Shown here: positions 1 to 5,884 of the stretch, piece after piece
Numbering within the stretch: the first letter of the stretch is position 1
How the letters are laid out: the number at the start of each line of letters is the position of its first letter
Assembly (NCBI GenBank): GCA_031267375.1
Contig: JAIRZE010000057.1
Span: 1 to 10,639 of the forward strand
Direction of reading: 5' to 3'
Origin: Rickettsiales bacterium
Lineage (GTDB): Bacteria > Pseudomonadota > Alphaproteobacteria > Rs-D84
Length of the DNA stretch: 10,639 nt
Notes under the pieces: generated by a model
Seen by the model: only the letters and a program-made list of their open reading frames with translations
What the model was told of the DNA's origin: nothing
Database searches by the model: none
Program-made: the position numbers and the translations under genes

Positions 1-749
1 CCTTGATTATAGCTGATACTGGATCGGAATTGTCATATCTGGAAGGGTGCAGCGCGCCGCGCCGCCCGAATCACCAGCTGCACAGCGGCGTGGTAGAGGT
101 TGTCGCTTTGGACAACGCCGCTGTCAAATACGCGACCGTGCAGAATTGGGCGGACAGCGTTTATAACTTTGTCAGCAAGCGCGCGCGAGCGGGACGGGAC
201 GCGAAAGTATTCTGGACCCAGGTTGAAATCGGCAGCGCCAAGACCTGGAAATACCCCAGCACCGTGCTGGCCGGCGATAACGCGCAAAGCGACTTTTATT
301 CGCTGACTATAACGCGCGGAACTCAGCAGGCCGACACCGGAACAAAAATGCTGCATATTGGCAATAATACTAAATCAAACATAGTTTCATACGGCGTGGC
401 ATTGGAAGAATCTATTCAAACTTTCCGATCTTTGGTGTCGTTTTCTGAAACCACGATTGGCGCGAAAAATGCCTGCAAATGCGATTCCAGAATAATAGGG
501 GAAAACGCGGCGGCAAATACCCGGCCGACAGTAATTCATAACAACGGGGAAAACGAACAAAGCCACGAAGCGGCCACCGGGGCGATCCCGGCGGACGCCC
601 TGTTTTATCTGGAAACGGCTGGAATTGCAGAAGATGAAGCGACGGCGCTGATAGTTGGCGGCCTGGCGGCGCCGATAATATCGCGCCTGCCTATGGAATT
701 TTTGGTGGAATCAAAACAGCTGATACAAATGGCATTGGCAAAGGCATAA
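1..749 (+). CDS. sufB: Fe-S cluster assembly scaffold SufB (C-terminal part, truncated by window start)
   Basis: SufB is the scaffold subunit of the cytoplasmic SUF complex, on which Fe-S clusters are built with SufC as ATPase. The reading frame is open from the first base (first full codon at 3), and the protein enters inside the beta-helix core, so the 5' half lies outside the window. Visible family motifs are SYLEGCSAP (Cys codon 48-50), VKYATVQNW, WTQVEIGSAKTWKYPS, QQADTGTKM, KCDSRIIGE (Cys codon 480-482) and SHEA. By eye, the CDS cysteine matches the Cys405 region of E. coli SufB, and His-Glu in SHEA matches the conserved EHEA motif, with Ser in place of the first Glu. The loop after VQNW is shorter than in E. 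coli, going straight to ADSVYNFVSKR. The C-terminus LPMEFLVESKQL is typical of SufB. It ends 3 nt before sufC, so the two are probably translationally coupled. Confidence 0.95.
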   Translation, partial: LIIADTGSELSYLEGCSAPRRPNHQLHSGVVEVVALDNAAVKYATVQNWADSVYNFVSKRARAGRDAKVFWTQVEIGSAKTWKYPSTVLAGDNAQSDFYSLTITRGTQQADTGTKMLHIGNNTKSNIVSYGVALEESIQTFRSLVSFSETTIGAKNACKCDSRIIGENAAANTRPTVIHNNGENEQSHEAATGAIPADALFYLETAGIAEDEATALIVGGLAAPIISRLPMEFLVESKQLIQMALAKA

Positions 750-752
750 ATA

Positions 753-1433
753 ATGTTAGAAATAAAAAATCTTTCCGTATCATTCGGCGACAAGAAATTG
801 CTGAGCGATATAAATCTGACGGTGGCGGACGGCGCAAAGCTGCGGCTGGGCGGGCGCAACGGCTCTGGCAAAACGACCCTGGTCCAGGTTATCGCCGGCA
901 ATCCGGATTACACGATAAACAGCGGCCGGATTATTTTCTATGGTCGCGATATAACGGATGACAACGCGACTACGCGTGCGTTGCTGGGGATTTTCCTTGG
1001 CGCGCAGGTTGTGCCGGAAATTCCTGGACTGACTGTTATGAGTTTTTTGAAGCATTCGCTTGCGGCGCATAAACATTTTATAACTGGAAAAGAATTATCT
1101 ATGGGGGAATTTTTGCAAGATCTGGAAGCTGCAAGATTGCGGCTGAGCATTCCAGAAGATTGGCTGCGGCGCAGCATTAATGTGGGCTTTTCCGGGGGCG
1201 AGAAAAAACGGCTGACGTTTTTAAGATTATTGATGACGCGTCCGAAATTGGCTTTGTTGGACGAGCCTGATTCCGGCGCAGACGCCGCCGCGCAAAAACT
1301 GTTTGCGGAAATTATCCAAGAATTGAATGCGCTTGGGACGACATTCATATTTATATCGCACCAGGAAAAGTTTGCGGAATTGGTGGCGCCGACGAGTACG
1401 GCGACTTTGTCCGCCGGCAAAATCGTGGTATAA
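753..1433 (+). CDS. sufC: Fe-S cluster assembly ATPase SufC
   Basis: This is the ABC-type ATPase of the SUF Fe-S assembly complex. It has no membrane segments and powers conformational change in SufB or SufB-SufD. Motifs: Walker A GRNGSGKT (residues 34-41), Q-loop Gln85 within the SufC-type segment GIFLGAQVVPEIPG, ABC signature FSGGE (146-150), Walker B LALLDE (166-171), a D-loop SGAD, and the H-loop His203 in FISHQ. Walker A has Arg where most SufCs have Pro. The protein is 226 residues, about 20 shorter than E. coli SufC, because it stops right after AGKIVV and lacks the usual C-terminal helix. The ATG lies 3 nt after the sufB stop. The next gene is a permease rather than sufD. SufC identity rests on the EIPG motif and on sufB next door. 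Confidence 0.95.
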   Translation: MLEIKNLSVSFGDKKLLSDINLTVADGAKLRLGGRNGSGKTTLVQVIAGNPDYTINSGRIIFYGRDITDDNATTRALLGIFLGAQVVPEIPGLTVMSFLKHSLAAHKHFITGKELSMGEFLQDLEAARLRLSIPEDWLRRSINVGFSGGEKKRLTFLRLLMTRPKLALLDEPDSGADAAAQKLFAEIIQELNALGTTFIFISHQEKFAELVAPTSTATLSAGKIVV

Positions 1434-1458
1434 TGAAATAAAAACAAGGGGGCGTGCG

Positions 1459-2520
1459 ATGAACGGGCTGATCGGATTTATCGGAATATTGATCATACTT
1501 ATCGCGGGGCGGTCTATTTTCATTCCACTGCTGGTTGCGATTTTTCTTTGGTATCTGATAAACGCGATCGCCGCGTATTACCGCAAGGTTATGCCTTTTG
1601 CGGAAATTTTCAAAAAGACAAAAATAATAAATCCGAAATCGGAAATTCCGGGGCGCGTTTTTAATTGGCTTGCGATGATCCTGTCATTTGCTACATTCGG
1701 CGGCCTGGTGTATCTGTTTATTACCAGAATCCGCCCGATGTTTGCCCAGTTTTCCGCAAAATTGCCGGAAATACAAACAAAGCTGCACCAGCTGGCGGAT
1801 TATTTCGCAGGCTATTTCGGGGCGTCGTTTGATCCGAACTCTCTGCCGAATATAACGGAAATCGCGGCATCAGCCGGGGGTACAATCGCCGGCATCGCGA
1901 CCAGCGCCGGCTTGGTGATCGTTTACATATTCTTTATATTCATAGAGCAAAGCACTTTCCGGAAAAAATTATCGCACCTGTTTCCGGTAAAGAGCCAATT
2001 CAAAAAAATGTATTTCATCCTGCACTCTATTGACGAGAATATGAAGAAATATATGTTTATGAAGACTTTTATTTCGGCGGCGACGGCCGTTGGCTCTTAT
2101 TTTTGGATGCTGCATTTGGGTTTGGAATTTGCGGGCGTCTGGGCGTTTATAATATTTATTATGAATTATATTCCGACTTTCGGAAGCATCGTGGCGTGCG
2201 CGCTGCCGATATTGTATTCGCTTGTATCCAGCAGCTCGCTGCATACGCCATTGCTGGTGGCGGCGGGCCTGATCGCGCTTGAAATAATCTTCGCGAATAT
2301 CTTAGAGCCTAAATTGACTGGAAAAACATTAAACCTGTCAACATTGGCGATATTGGTGAATTTGGTATTTTGGGGAATATTGTGGGGACCTGTGGGGGCG
2401 TTTTTCAGCGTGCCGCTGCTGGTGGCGACATTTGTTGTTGCGGCGCAGTTTGATAAGACCAGGTGGCTTGCGGTATTGCTTTCGGCGAACGGAGAAATCC
2501 CAGACAAGGAAGAGGATTAA
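1459..2520 (+). CDS. AI-2E family (PerM/TqsA-like) membrane transporter
   Basis: This is a predicted inner-membrane permease of the AI-2E transporter family (UPF0118). Members include TqsA (autoinducer-2 export) and others with proposed ion or antiporter roles, so the substrate cannot be inferred here. The protein is 353 residues. It has N-terminal hydrophobic segments at about 5-40 and 69-90, an amphipathic central region with FIEQSTFRKKLSHLFP (161-176), and the family-typical C-terminal half: NYIPTFGSIVACALP (236-250), ILEPKLTGKTLNLSTLAILV (281-300) and FWGILWGPVGAFFSVPL (304-320). The ATG at 1459 is chosen because AAGGGGG lies 6-12 nt upstream. An in-frame start at 1327 would fall inside sufC. 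It starts 25 nt after sufC, so it is probably cotranscribed. The C-terminus is acidic (DKEED). Confidence 0.9.
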   Translation: MNGLIGFIGILIILIAGRSIFIPLLVAIFLWYLINAIAAYYRKVMPFAEIFKKTKIINPKSEIPGRVFNWLAMILSFATFGGLVYLFITRIRPMFAQFSAKLPEIQTKLHQLADYFAGYFGASFDPNSLPNITEIAASAGGTIAGIATSAGLVIVYIFFIFIEQSTFRKKLSHLFPVKSQFKKMYFILHSIDENMKKYMFMKTFISAATAVGSYFWMLHLGLEFAGVWAFIIFIMNYIPTFGSIVACALPILYSLVSSSSLHTPLLVAAGLIALEIIFANILEPKLTGKTLNLSTLAILVNLVFWGILWGPVGAFFSVPLLVATFVVAAQFDKTRWLAVLLSANGEIPDKEED

Positions 2521-2620
2521 GGAAAATACTTTCAGCAAAAACATTCGGCACAAACATTGCCGTTGTCATTCCTGCGCCGAGAGATAGGGGGGGGCAGACA
2601 TAAACAATTAATGATCCCAG

Positions 2621-2652
2621 AAAAAAGTGTCCAATATATTGGACACTTTTTT
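2621..2652. terminator. bidirectional rho-independent terminator
   Basis: This is a perfect 32-base palindrome centred between 2636 and 2637. It begins with six A and AGTGTCCAATA and ends with the complement and a T8 tract (2647-2654). With A on one side and T on the other, it has the form of an intrinsic terminator on both strands. It lies between the convergent permease gene (stop 2520) and ASCH gene (stop 2708). The remaining bases, 2521-2620, hold no gene. They contain a weak 5-bp hairpin (CGGCA/TGCCG at 2546-2562) and a G8 run at 2587-2594. Confidence 0.85.
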
Positions 2653-2707
2653 TTATTCAAAAAATAATCCGTGCCGTCGGATTCGGATATGGAATATAAT
2701 TAAACTA

Positions 2708-3142
2708 TCAAAAGTTCATATTCATCTGCGGTGATTGCGGCGCTTTTTCCAAGTCTGGAAACAAATCCGTATTCCATAACCCTTGATATCCTTTTGCCGT
2801 TATCGGTTCTTCAAGAACTTTTACAACTTGCAATTTCCAAGCATAGCGCCCTTTGCGCCAATCGCCGAAATCAATCTCTGTTTGACTCTGTTCTTTTATA
2901 AATTCTTCGGTCATAAGAATACAGGCCGTTAAATCGCAAATCACGACTATTTTGCCATATTGCAACTTGTCGGCAATTCCATATTTTTCAGCAAGTTCTT
3001 TATACTGTCCCGATAAGGGCTTGACAGAGCAGTGTATCGCAATCAGACCGCGGTGCTTTGTTGCCCAAGACCTGGTTTCATATTGTTTCAATCCGATCGC
3101 GATTGCCGAAGCATACGGCTGCCACAATGTTAAAGCTTTCAT
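2708..3142 (-). CDS. ASCH-domain protein
   Basis: This is a small (144-residue) cytosolic protein of the ASCH (ASC-1 homology) fold, related to PUA domains and usually taken to bind RNA or modified nucleosides. One ASCH protein, E. coli YqfB, hydrolyses N4-acetylcytidine, but that activity should not be transferred here without checking. Evidence is MKALTLWQPYASAIAIGLKQ (1-20), the signature G-L-K-x-x-E-T-R-S-W (17-26), HRGLIAIHCS (30-39), a CDL strand (69-71), and the C-terminal GRYAWKLQVVKVLEEPI (98-114) and KGYQGLWN (117-124), typical of the branch often found on phages and mobile elements. AAGG lies about 9 nt before the ATG. The gene starts 17 nt after the dnaA stop on the same strand, so it is likely cotranscribed with dnaA. 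The C-terminal tail after Trp123 is low complexity. Confidence 0.85.
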   Translation of the reverse strand: MKALTLWQPYASAIAIGLKQYETRSWATKHRGLIAIHCSVKPLSGQYKELAEKYGIADKLQYGKIVVICDLTACILMTEEFIKEQSQTEIDFGDWRKGRYAWKLQVVKVLEEPITAKGYQGLWNTDLFPDLEKAPQSPQMNMNF

Positions 3143-3159
3143 TTGCGCCGCCTTTTTCT

Positions 3160-4479
3160 CTACCGGCAGATTTCAATCATTTGTTCAATCTCGGCGGATA
3201 AAATCAAATCCGCGGATTTTTGCTTTTCTATCTGATGCAGAGCGTACAGCACCGTCGCGTGATCGCGCCCGCCGATCAGATTCCCGATCTCGGACAATGA
3301 CAAACGCGTAGCGGATTTCAAGGCCGTCATCATAATCTGGCGCGCGCGCACGATCGTGCGCCCCCGCGCGGGCGAGCATATTTCGTCAAACGACACGCCC
3401 AATTTCTCGCACATAATGCGCACCATAGCAAGCGGAGTTTTGTTTTTTTCCAATGTGTCCGCCAAAAGCTTTTCCGCAACCGCCACAGTGATTTTCTCGT
3501 TCATCAATTCCGCGTACGCGCCTATCTTTTTTATAACGCCGGCGATCAAGTGCCCGTCCGCCGCGATGCGCGCCGCGACAATGTCCGCGACATCTGATGT
3601 CAGACCGCTGCGCATCAGCATAGCGCGGCGCACGGATTTCACAGGCGCCGCAATATCCACGACCAAGCCCGATGCAAACACCGACTGAGCGCGGCGATCA
3701 AATCCGCCCAGAGCCGCCGGCGCGCCGTTCGCGATCAGCACTACATTTTTGCCATATTTTATCAAATCCAAAACCAATGCGACGAATTCTTCGGCGGACG
3801 CGCGCTTGCCGGCCAGAAACTGAACATCGTCCATTATGAAAGTATCGCAGTCGCGGCAGAAATCCTTGAATGCAAAGACCGATTTTTCAGACATAGAGCG
3901 AACGAATTCGGATACGAACTGGGCGCCGCCCATCATTATGGTTTTGCCCGCGGAATCATTTTTTATGCAGGATGCCAGCAAAGACTTTCCGCATCCGGCC
4001 GGCCCGTAAATAAACAAAGGCGAAAATGTCGCGGCGCCGCTTGCCAGTTTTTTCGCAGCCGATACCGCGAAAGCATTTTCATCGGAAGTAATAAAAGAAA
4101 CGAATCCTTTTTCCGCCGCCGCAGAGTTATTTTCATTTCGTATTTCGTATTTCGCATTTCGTATTTCATTGTCATTTGACGGGGCAGCCGCGACGGATGA
4201 TTTGCCGGCGACGGCCAGCTGAACGGACAAAGAAAAATCCGCCGCGATATTTTCAATTGTATTAATGTAAGAGCGGCGGATGAAATCAGCAGAAAATTGA
4301 TTGGGCGCGGAAAGGGTCAGAACGGAATCGCAGACGGAAAATTCCAGCGGAGCAACCCAGGACGCAAAAGCGGCGGAGTCCATTTTTGCCGCCACGGCCT
4401 GTTTGATTGCCGCCGCATTTGCCGCCGGATTATAATTCCGGACGCCTGCGGGGGCAACCCTTTGCACTGCTGTCTGCAT
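3160..4479 (-). CDS. dnaA: chromosomal replication initiator DnaA (divergent AAA+ domain)
   Basis: DnaA binds DnaA boxes at the origin and opens the duplex. The protein is 439 residues. Domain I is at about 22-88, with FASWVAPLEF and LTLSAPNQFSADFIRRSY as in DnaA_N. Domain II is short and low complexity (89-125) and carries a repeat-derived stretch, EIRNAKYEIRN (105-115). Domain III has Walker A GPAGCGKS (159-166) and Walker B DTFIMDDVQFLAGK (212-225). Domain IV (about 347-439) holds the basic loop ARGRTIVRARQ and the signature GGRDHATVLYALHQIEK (403-419). Oddities: the sensor 1 stretch reads ANGAP where SADRAP is usual. Box VII reads QSVFASGLVVDI, with Val267 where the arginine finger is expected. 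The sensor 2 motif (VRELEG) is replaced by LIAGVIK. A perfect Shine-Dalgarno supports the ATG. The gene is followed by an ASCH gene, not dnaN. A second DnaA-like paralog cannot be excluded. Confidence 0.9.
   Translation of the reverse strand: MQTAVQRVAPAGVRNYNPAANAAAIKQAVAAKMDSAAFASWVAPLEFSVCDSVLTLSAPNQFSADFIRRSYINTIENIAADFSLSVQLAVAGKSSVAAAPSNDNEIRNAKYEIRNENNSAAAEKGFVSFITSDENAFAVSAAKKLASGAATFSPLFIYGPAGCGKSLLASCIKNDSAGKTIMMGGAQFVSEFVRSMSEKSVFAFKDFCRDCDTFIMDDVQFLAGKRASAEEFVALVLDLIKYGKNVVLIANGAPAALGGFDRRAQSVFASGLVVDIAAPVKSVRRAMLMRSGLTSDVADIVAARIAADGHLIAGVIKKIGAYAELMNEKITVAVAEKLLADTLEKNKTPLAMVRIMCEKLGVSFDEICSPARGRTIVRARQIMMTALKSATRLSLSEIGNLIGGRDHATVLYALHQIEKQKSADLILSAEIEQMIEICR
4135..4169 (-). 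repeat. five tandem heptamers inside dnaA domain II
   Basis: Read on the coding strand, these are ATGAAAT, ACGAAAT, GCGAAAT, ACGAAAT, ACGAAAT: five 7-base units with few differences, encoding the EIRNAKYEIRN stretch of DnaA. Because 7 is not a multiple of 3, three units make a 7-residue protein period. The array sits exactly in the variable linker between domains I and III and keeps the frame. Confidence 0.85.
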
Positions 4480-4484
4480 ACCTG

Positions 4485-4493
4485 ACCTCCTTT
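4485..4493 (-). promoter_or_regulatory. strong Shine-Dalgarno of dnaA
   Basis: AAAGGAGGT lies 5 nt before the dnaA ATG, a near-perfect anti-16S match. It fixes the start codon and contrasts with dprA and ruvX, which have no such site. Confidence 0.85.
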
Positions 4494-4634
4494 CCCTTCC
4501 GAGCGGATTTCAATTGCTTGCTGTTTTGATATGGAACAAGTTAGTCCATAAAACAAAATTCACAAGTTTTTTTTCTTAAAAAATTGAAGATTTATTTTTG
4601 ACACCGATTCGTTTTAATCGCAGATTTCCGCGGG

Positions 4635-4662
4635 TTGTATAGACATTGTATTGACAATACAA
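4635..4662. promoter_or_regulatory. palindrome and tandem 11-mers upstream of dnaA (possible operator)
   Basis: TTGTATTG and CAATACAA form a perfect 8-bp inverted repeat with a 1-nt centre (4646-4662). On the + strand, TTGTATAGACA (4635-4645) and TTGTATTGACA (4646-4656) are direct 11-base repeats with one difference. On the - strand a weak promoter can be read with -10 TATACA (4636-4641) and -35 TTTGTA (4658-4663) at 16 bp, which puts the palindrome across the spacer. There is no T tract, so it is not a terminator of dprA (stop at 4676). The role as a dnaA operator is inferred. No good DnaA box (TTATNCACA) is seen in 4480-4675. Confidence 0.4.
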
Positions 4663-4675
4663 AGGCGAATCCGAA

Positions 4676-5743
4676 TCAGTTTTTGACATATCCGCTGTCT
4701 GTTTTTCGCGCCAGTCCTTGCAATTCTAAAATGACCAGCTGGCTTTTAATTTCCGGAATTGTTTTTTGGACACGTTCTGCCAATACAGATTCCGACTGAG
4801 GAATAATTCCCAGCTTGTCCAACAGAGCATTTTCATTATTTTCAGCTCGGTGCACACACCTGCCCCCACTTGTGGGGGCGGGATAGATTTCCCGGCGGCT
4901 TTGCCGCCGCTGGAAATCTTGGGTGGGGGCTTGCTGTGGAAAAAAATCCCCGATTCCGCAAACAATTTTCGCGGCGCCGCTTGCTATCAAGCTGTTTGGG
5001 CCGACGCTGCGCGAATCGGACGGATGCGACGGTATTGCAAAAACCGGCCGGCCGTAATCCAGCGCGAATCCGGCTGTGGCCATAGAGCCTGACTTGGCAT
5101 CGGCCTCTCCCAGTATCAATTTATCGCACAGACCGGCAATCCAGCGGTTGCGCTGAATAAAATTGCCCTGCACAGGCTTTGTTCCGACAGGCATTTCGCT
5201 GATTATTGCGCCCTGCTCTATAATTTTGTGATAAAGCGATTCGTTTTCCAGCGGCCAGATATAATCCGCGCCACCGGCCAGAACGGCAATGGTAGTGCCG
5301 CTGCGCAAAGCACCCGTATGCGCGGCAGTATCAGTCCCCATAGCCATACCCGATACGACCGCGATGCCGCGCGCGGCAAAGGCCTGGGCCAATTCCGAAA
5401 TGAATCGCATCCCCGCGCCCGTGGCGTGCCGGGTGCCGACAATGGCAACCGCGGGCATTGCCAAGGCGGACAAGTTCCCACGCAATGTAATTATCGGGGG
5501 ATGATTTTTTATTTTGCGCAGATTTGCGGGATACAATGGATTATCATCGCAAATATATCTAATGCCAGATTGGTCGGCCAGGTCAATTTCACGCTTGACG
5601 GAATCTGTCAGAGCATTATCGCACTGCAAGGATTCCGCGGCGGCAGCAGCGGAGCCAAATTGATTAATCAGCTGGGAGTATTTTATTGCGCCGATGCCCT
5701 GGGTCCGCAAAATCAAAAGCTTTTGAAATAAATCCTGGTTCAT
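4676..5743 (-). CDS. dprA: DNA processing protein DprA
   Basis: DprA loads RecA onto incoming single-stranded DNA during natural transformation and is widely kept even in bacteria not known to be competent. The protein is 355 residues. It has an N-terminal helix-hairpin-helix-like part (RTQGIGAIKYSQLINQFG, 13-30) and YPANLRKI (71-78). The Rossmann-like core has VAIVGTRHATGAG (99-111), SGMAMGTDTAAHTGAL (131-146), AVLAGGADYIWP (153-164), SEMPVG (182-187), FIQRNRWIAGL (195-205) and SGSMATAGFAL (218-228). A C-terminal winged helix follows at about 302-352. Residues 272-296 are encoded by a GC-rich hairpin element and look unlike a conserved linker. The start MNQDLF is chosen because the 36-residue in-frame extension is encoded by a repeat array and is not DprA-like. 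There is no Shine-Dalgarno, and TATAAT lies 7 nt upstream, which suggests a leaderless message. Confidence 0.93.
   Translation of the reverse strand: MNQDLFQKLLILRTQGIGAIKYSQLINQFGSAAAAAESLQCDNALTDSVKREIDLADQSGIRYICDDNPLYPANLRKIKNHPPIITLRGNLSALAMPAVAIVGTRHATGAGMRFISELAQAFAARGIAVVSGMAMGTDTAAHTGALRSGTTIAVLAGGADYIWPLENESLYHKIIEQGAIISEMPVGTKPVQGNFIQRNRWIAGLCDKLILGEADAKSGSMATAGFALDYGRPVFAIPSHPSDSRSVGPNSLIASGAAKIVCGIGDFFPQQAPTQDFQRRQSRREIYPAPTSGGRCVHRAENNENALLDKLGIIPQSESVLAERVQKTIPEIKSQLVILELQGLARKTDSGYVKN
4862..4930. repeat. GC-rich double-hairpin element in frame within dprA
   Basis: The first hairpin is GCCCCCAC, TT, GTGGGGGC (4862-4879), with perfect 8-bp arms. The second is GATTTCC-CGGCGGC (4886-4899), TTT, GCCGCCG (4903-4909), a 2-nt bulge, GGAAATC (4912-4918), a 14-bp stem. 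GTGGGGGC occurs directly again at 4923-4930, so copies flank the second hairpin. It encodes the DprA linker residues of about 272-296 between the Rossmann core and the winged helix, keeping the frame. It looks like an inserted palindromic element. Confidence 0.75.
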
Positions 5744-5750
5744 AAAAGAG

Positions 5751-5756
5751 ATTATA
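5751..5756 (-). promoter_or_regulatory. -10 box of dprA (predicted leaderless transcript)
   Basis: A perfect TATAAT ends 7 nt before the dprA ATG, so transcription would begin at or next to the start codon. The -35 region is poor because it falls in the hairpin at 5766-5781. No ribosome binding site could fit between the -10 box and the ATG. Confidence 0.5.
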
Positions 5757-5781
5757 AATAAAAAGCGTTCGCGAAGCGAAC
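5755..5781 (-). terminator. hairpin plus T tract upstream of dprA
   Basis: On the - strand, GTTCGC, TTC, GCGAAC is followed by GCTTTTTATTT, the form of a short intrinsic terminator. It would end transcription from the exported-protein gene at 7210-5885, leaving dprA to its own TATAAT, which partly overlaps the T tract. The stem is only 6 bp, so strength is uncertain. Confidence 0.5.
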
Positions 5782-5817
5782 ACAAAATATAAAATCTGAA
5801 AAATGAAAAGTATAAAA

Positions 5818-5873
5818 GAACAAAAGGACATTTTGTTCGGCGTCTGTCCATCTGTCCTTTTGACCATTTGTCC
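5818..5873. repeat. octamer array with adjacent palindrome
   Basis: Four tandem octamers are read on the + strand: GTCTGTCC, ATCTGTCC, TTTTGACC, ATTTGTCC (5842-5873), followed by a T run. Next to it GAACAAAA, GGACA, TTTTGTTC (5818-5838) is a perfect 8-bp inverted repeat. The octamers belong to the same sequence family as the array inside ruvX (9965-10040). The array lies in the gap between the exported-protein gene (stop 5885) and dprA, within the 141-nt stretch 5744-5884 that otherwise holds no gene. Confidence 0.8.
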
Positions 5874-5884
5874 TTTTTTTTTAT

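Noticed and set aside
1327..1458. Upstream extension of the AI-2E permease
   Set aside because: It lies inside sufC coding sequence in another frame. AAGGGGG before the ATG at 1459 decides the start.
2546..2562. Small hairpin CGGCA/TGCCG after the permease gene
   Set aside because: Only 5 bp and no T tract. The palindrome at 2621-2652 explains termination.
3185..3379. Alternative-frame open frames antisense or shifted in dnaA, dprA and the exported-protein genes
   Set aside because: They have arginine-rich or low-complexity products and no family motifs, and they overlap well-supported genes.
4480..4675. Replication origin next to dnaA
   Set aside because: The stretch is AT-rich but has no clear DnaA boxes on either strand. 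The nearest matches in the window lie in coding sequence (for example TGTGGAAAA in dprA) and look like chance.
4862..4930. Intrinsic terminator inside dprA
   Set aside because: The hairpins are strong but no T tract follows on either strand, and the frame is open through them.
5744..5851. In-frame 36-residue N-terminal extension of dprA
   Set aside because: It is encoded by the octamer array and hairpin region, has no DprA similarity and no ribosome site. The DprA-like sequence begins at MNQDLF.
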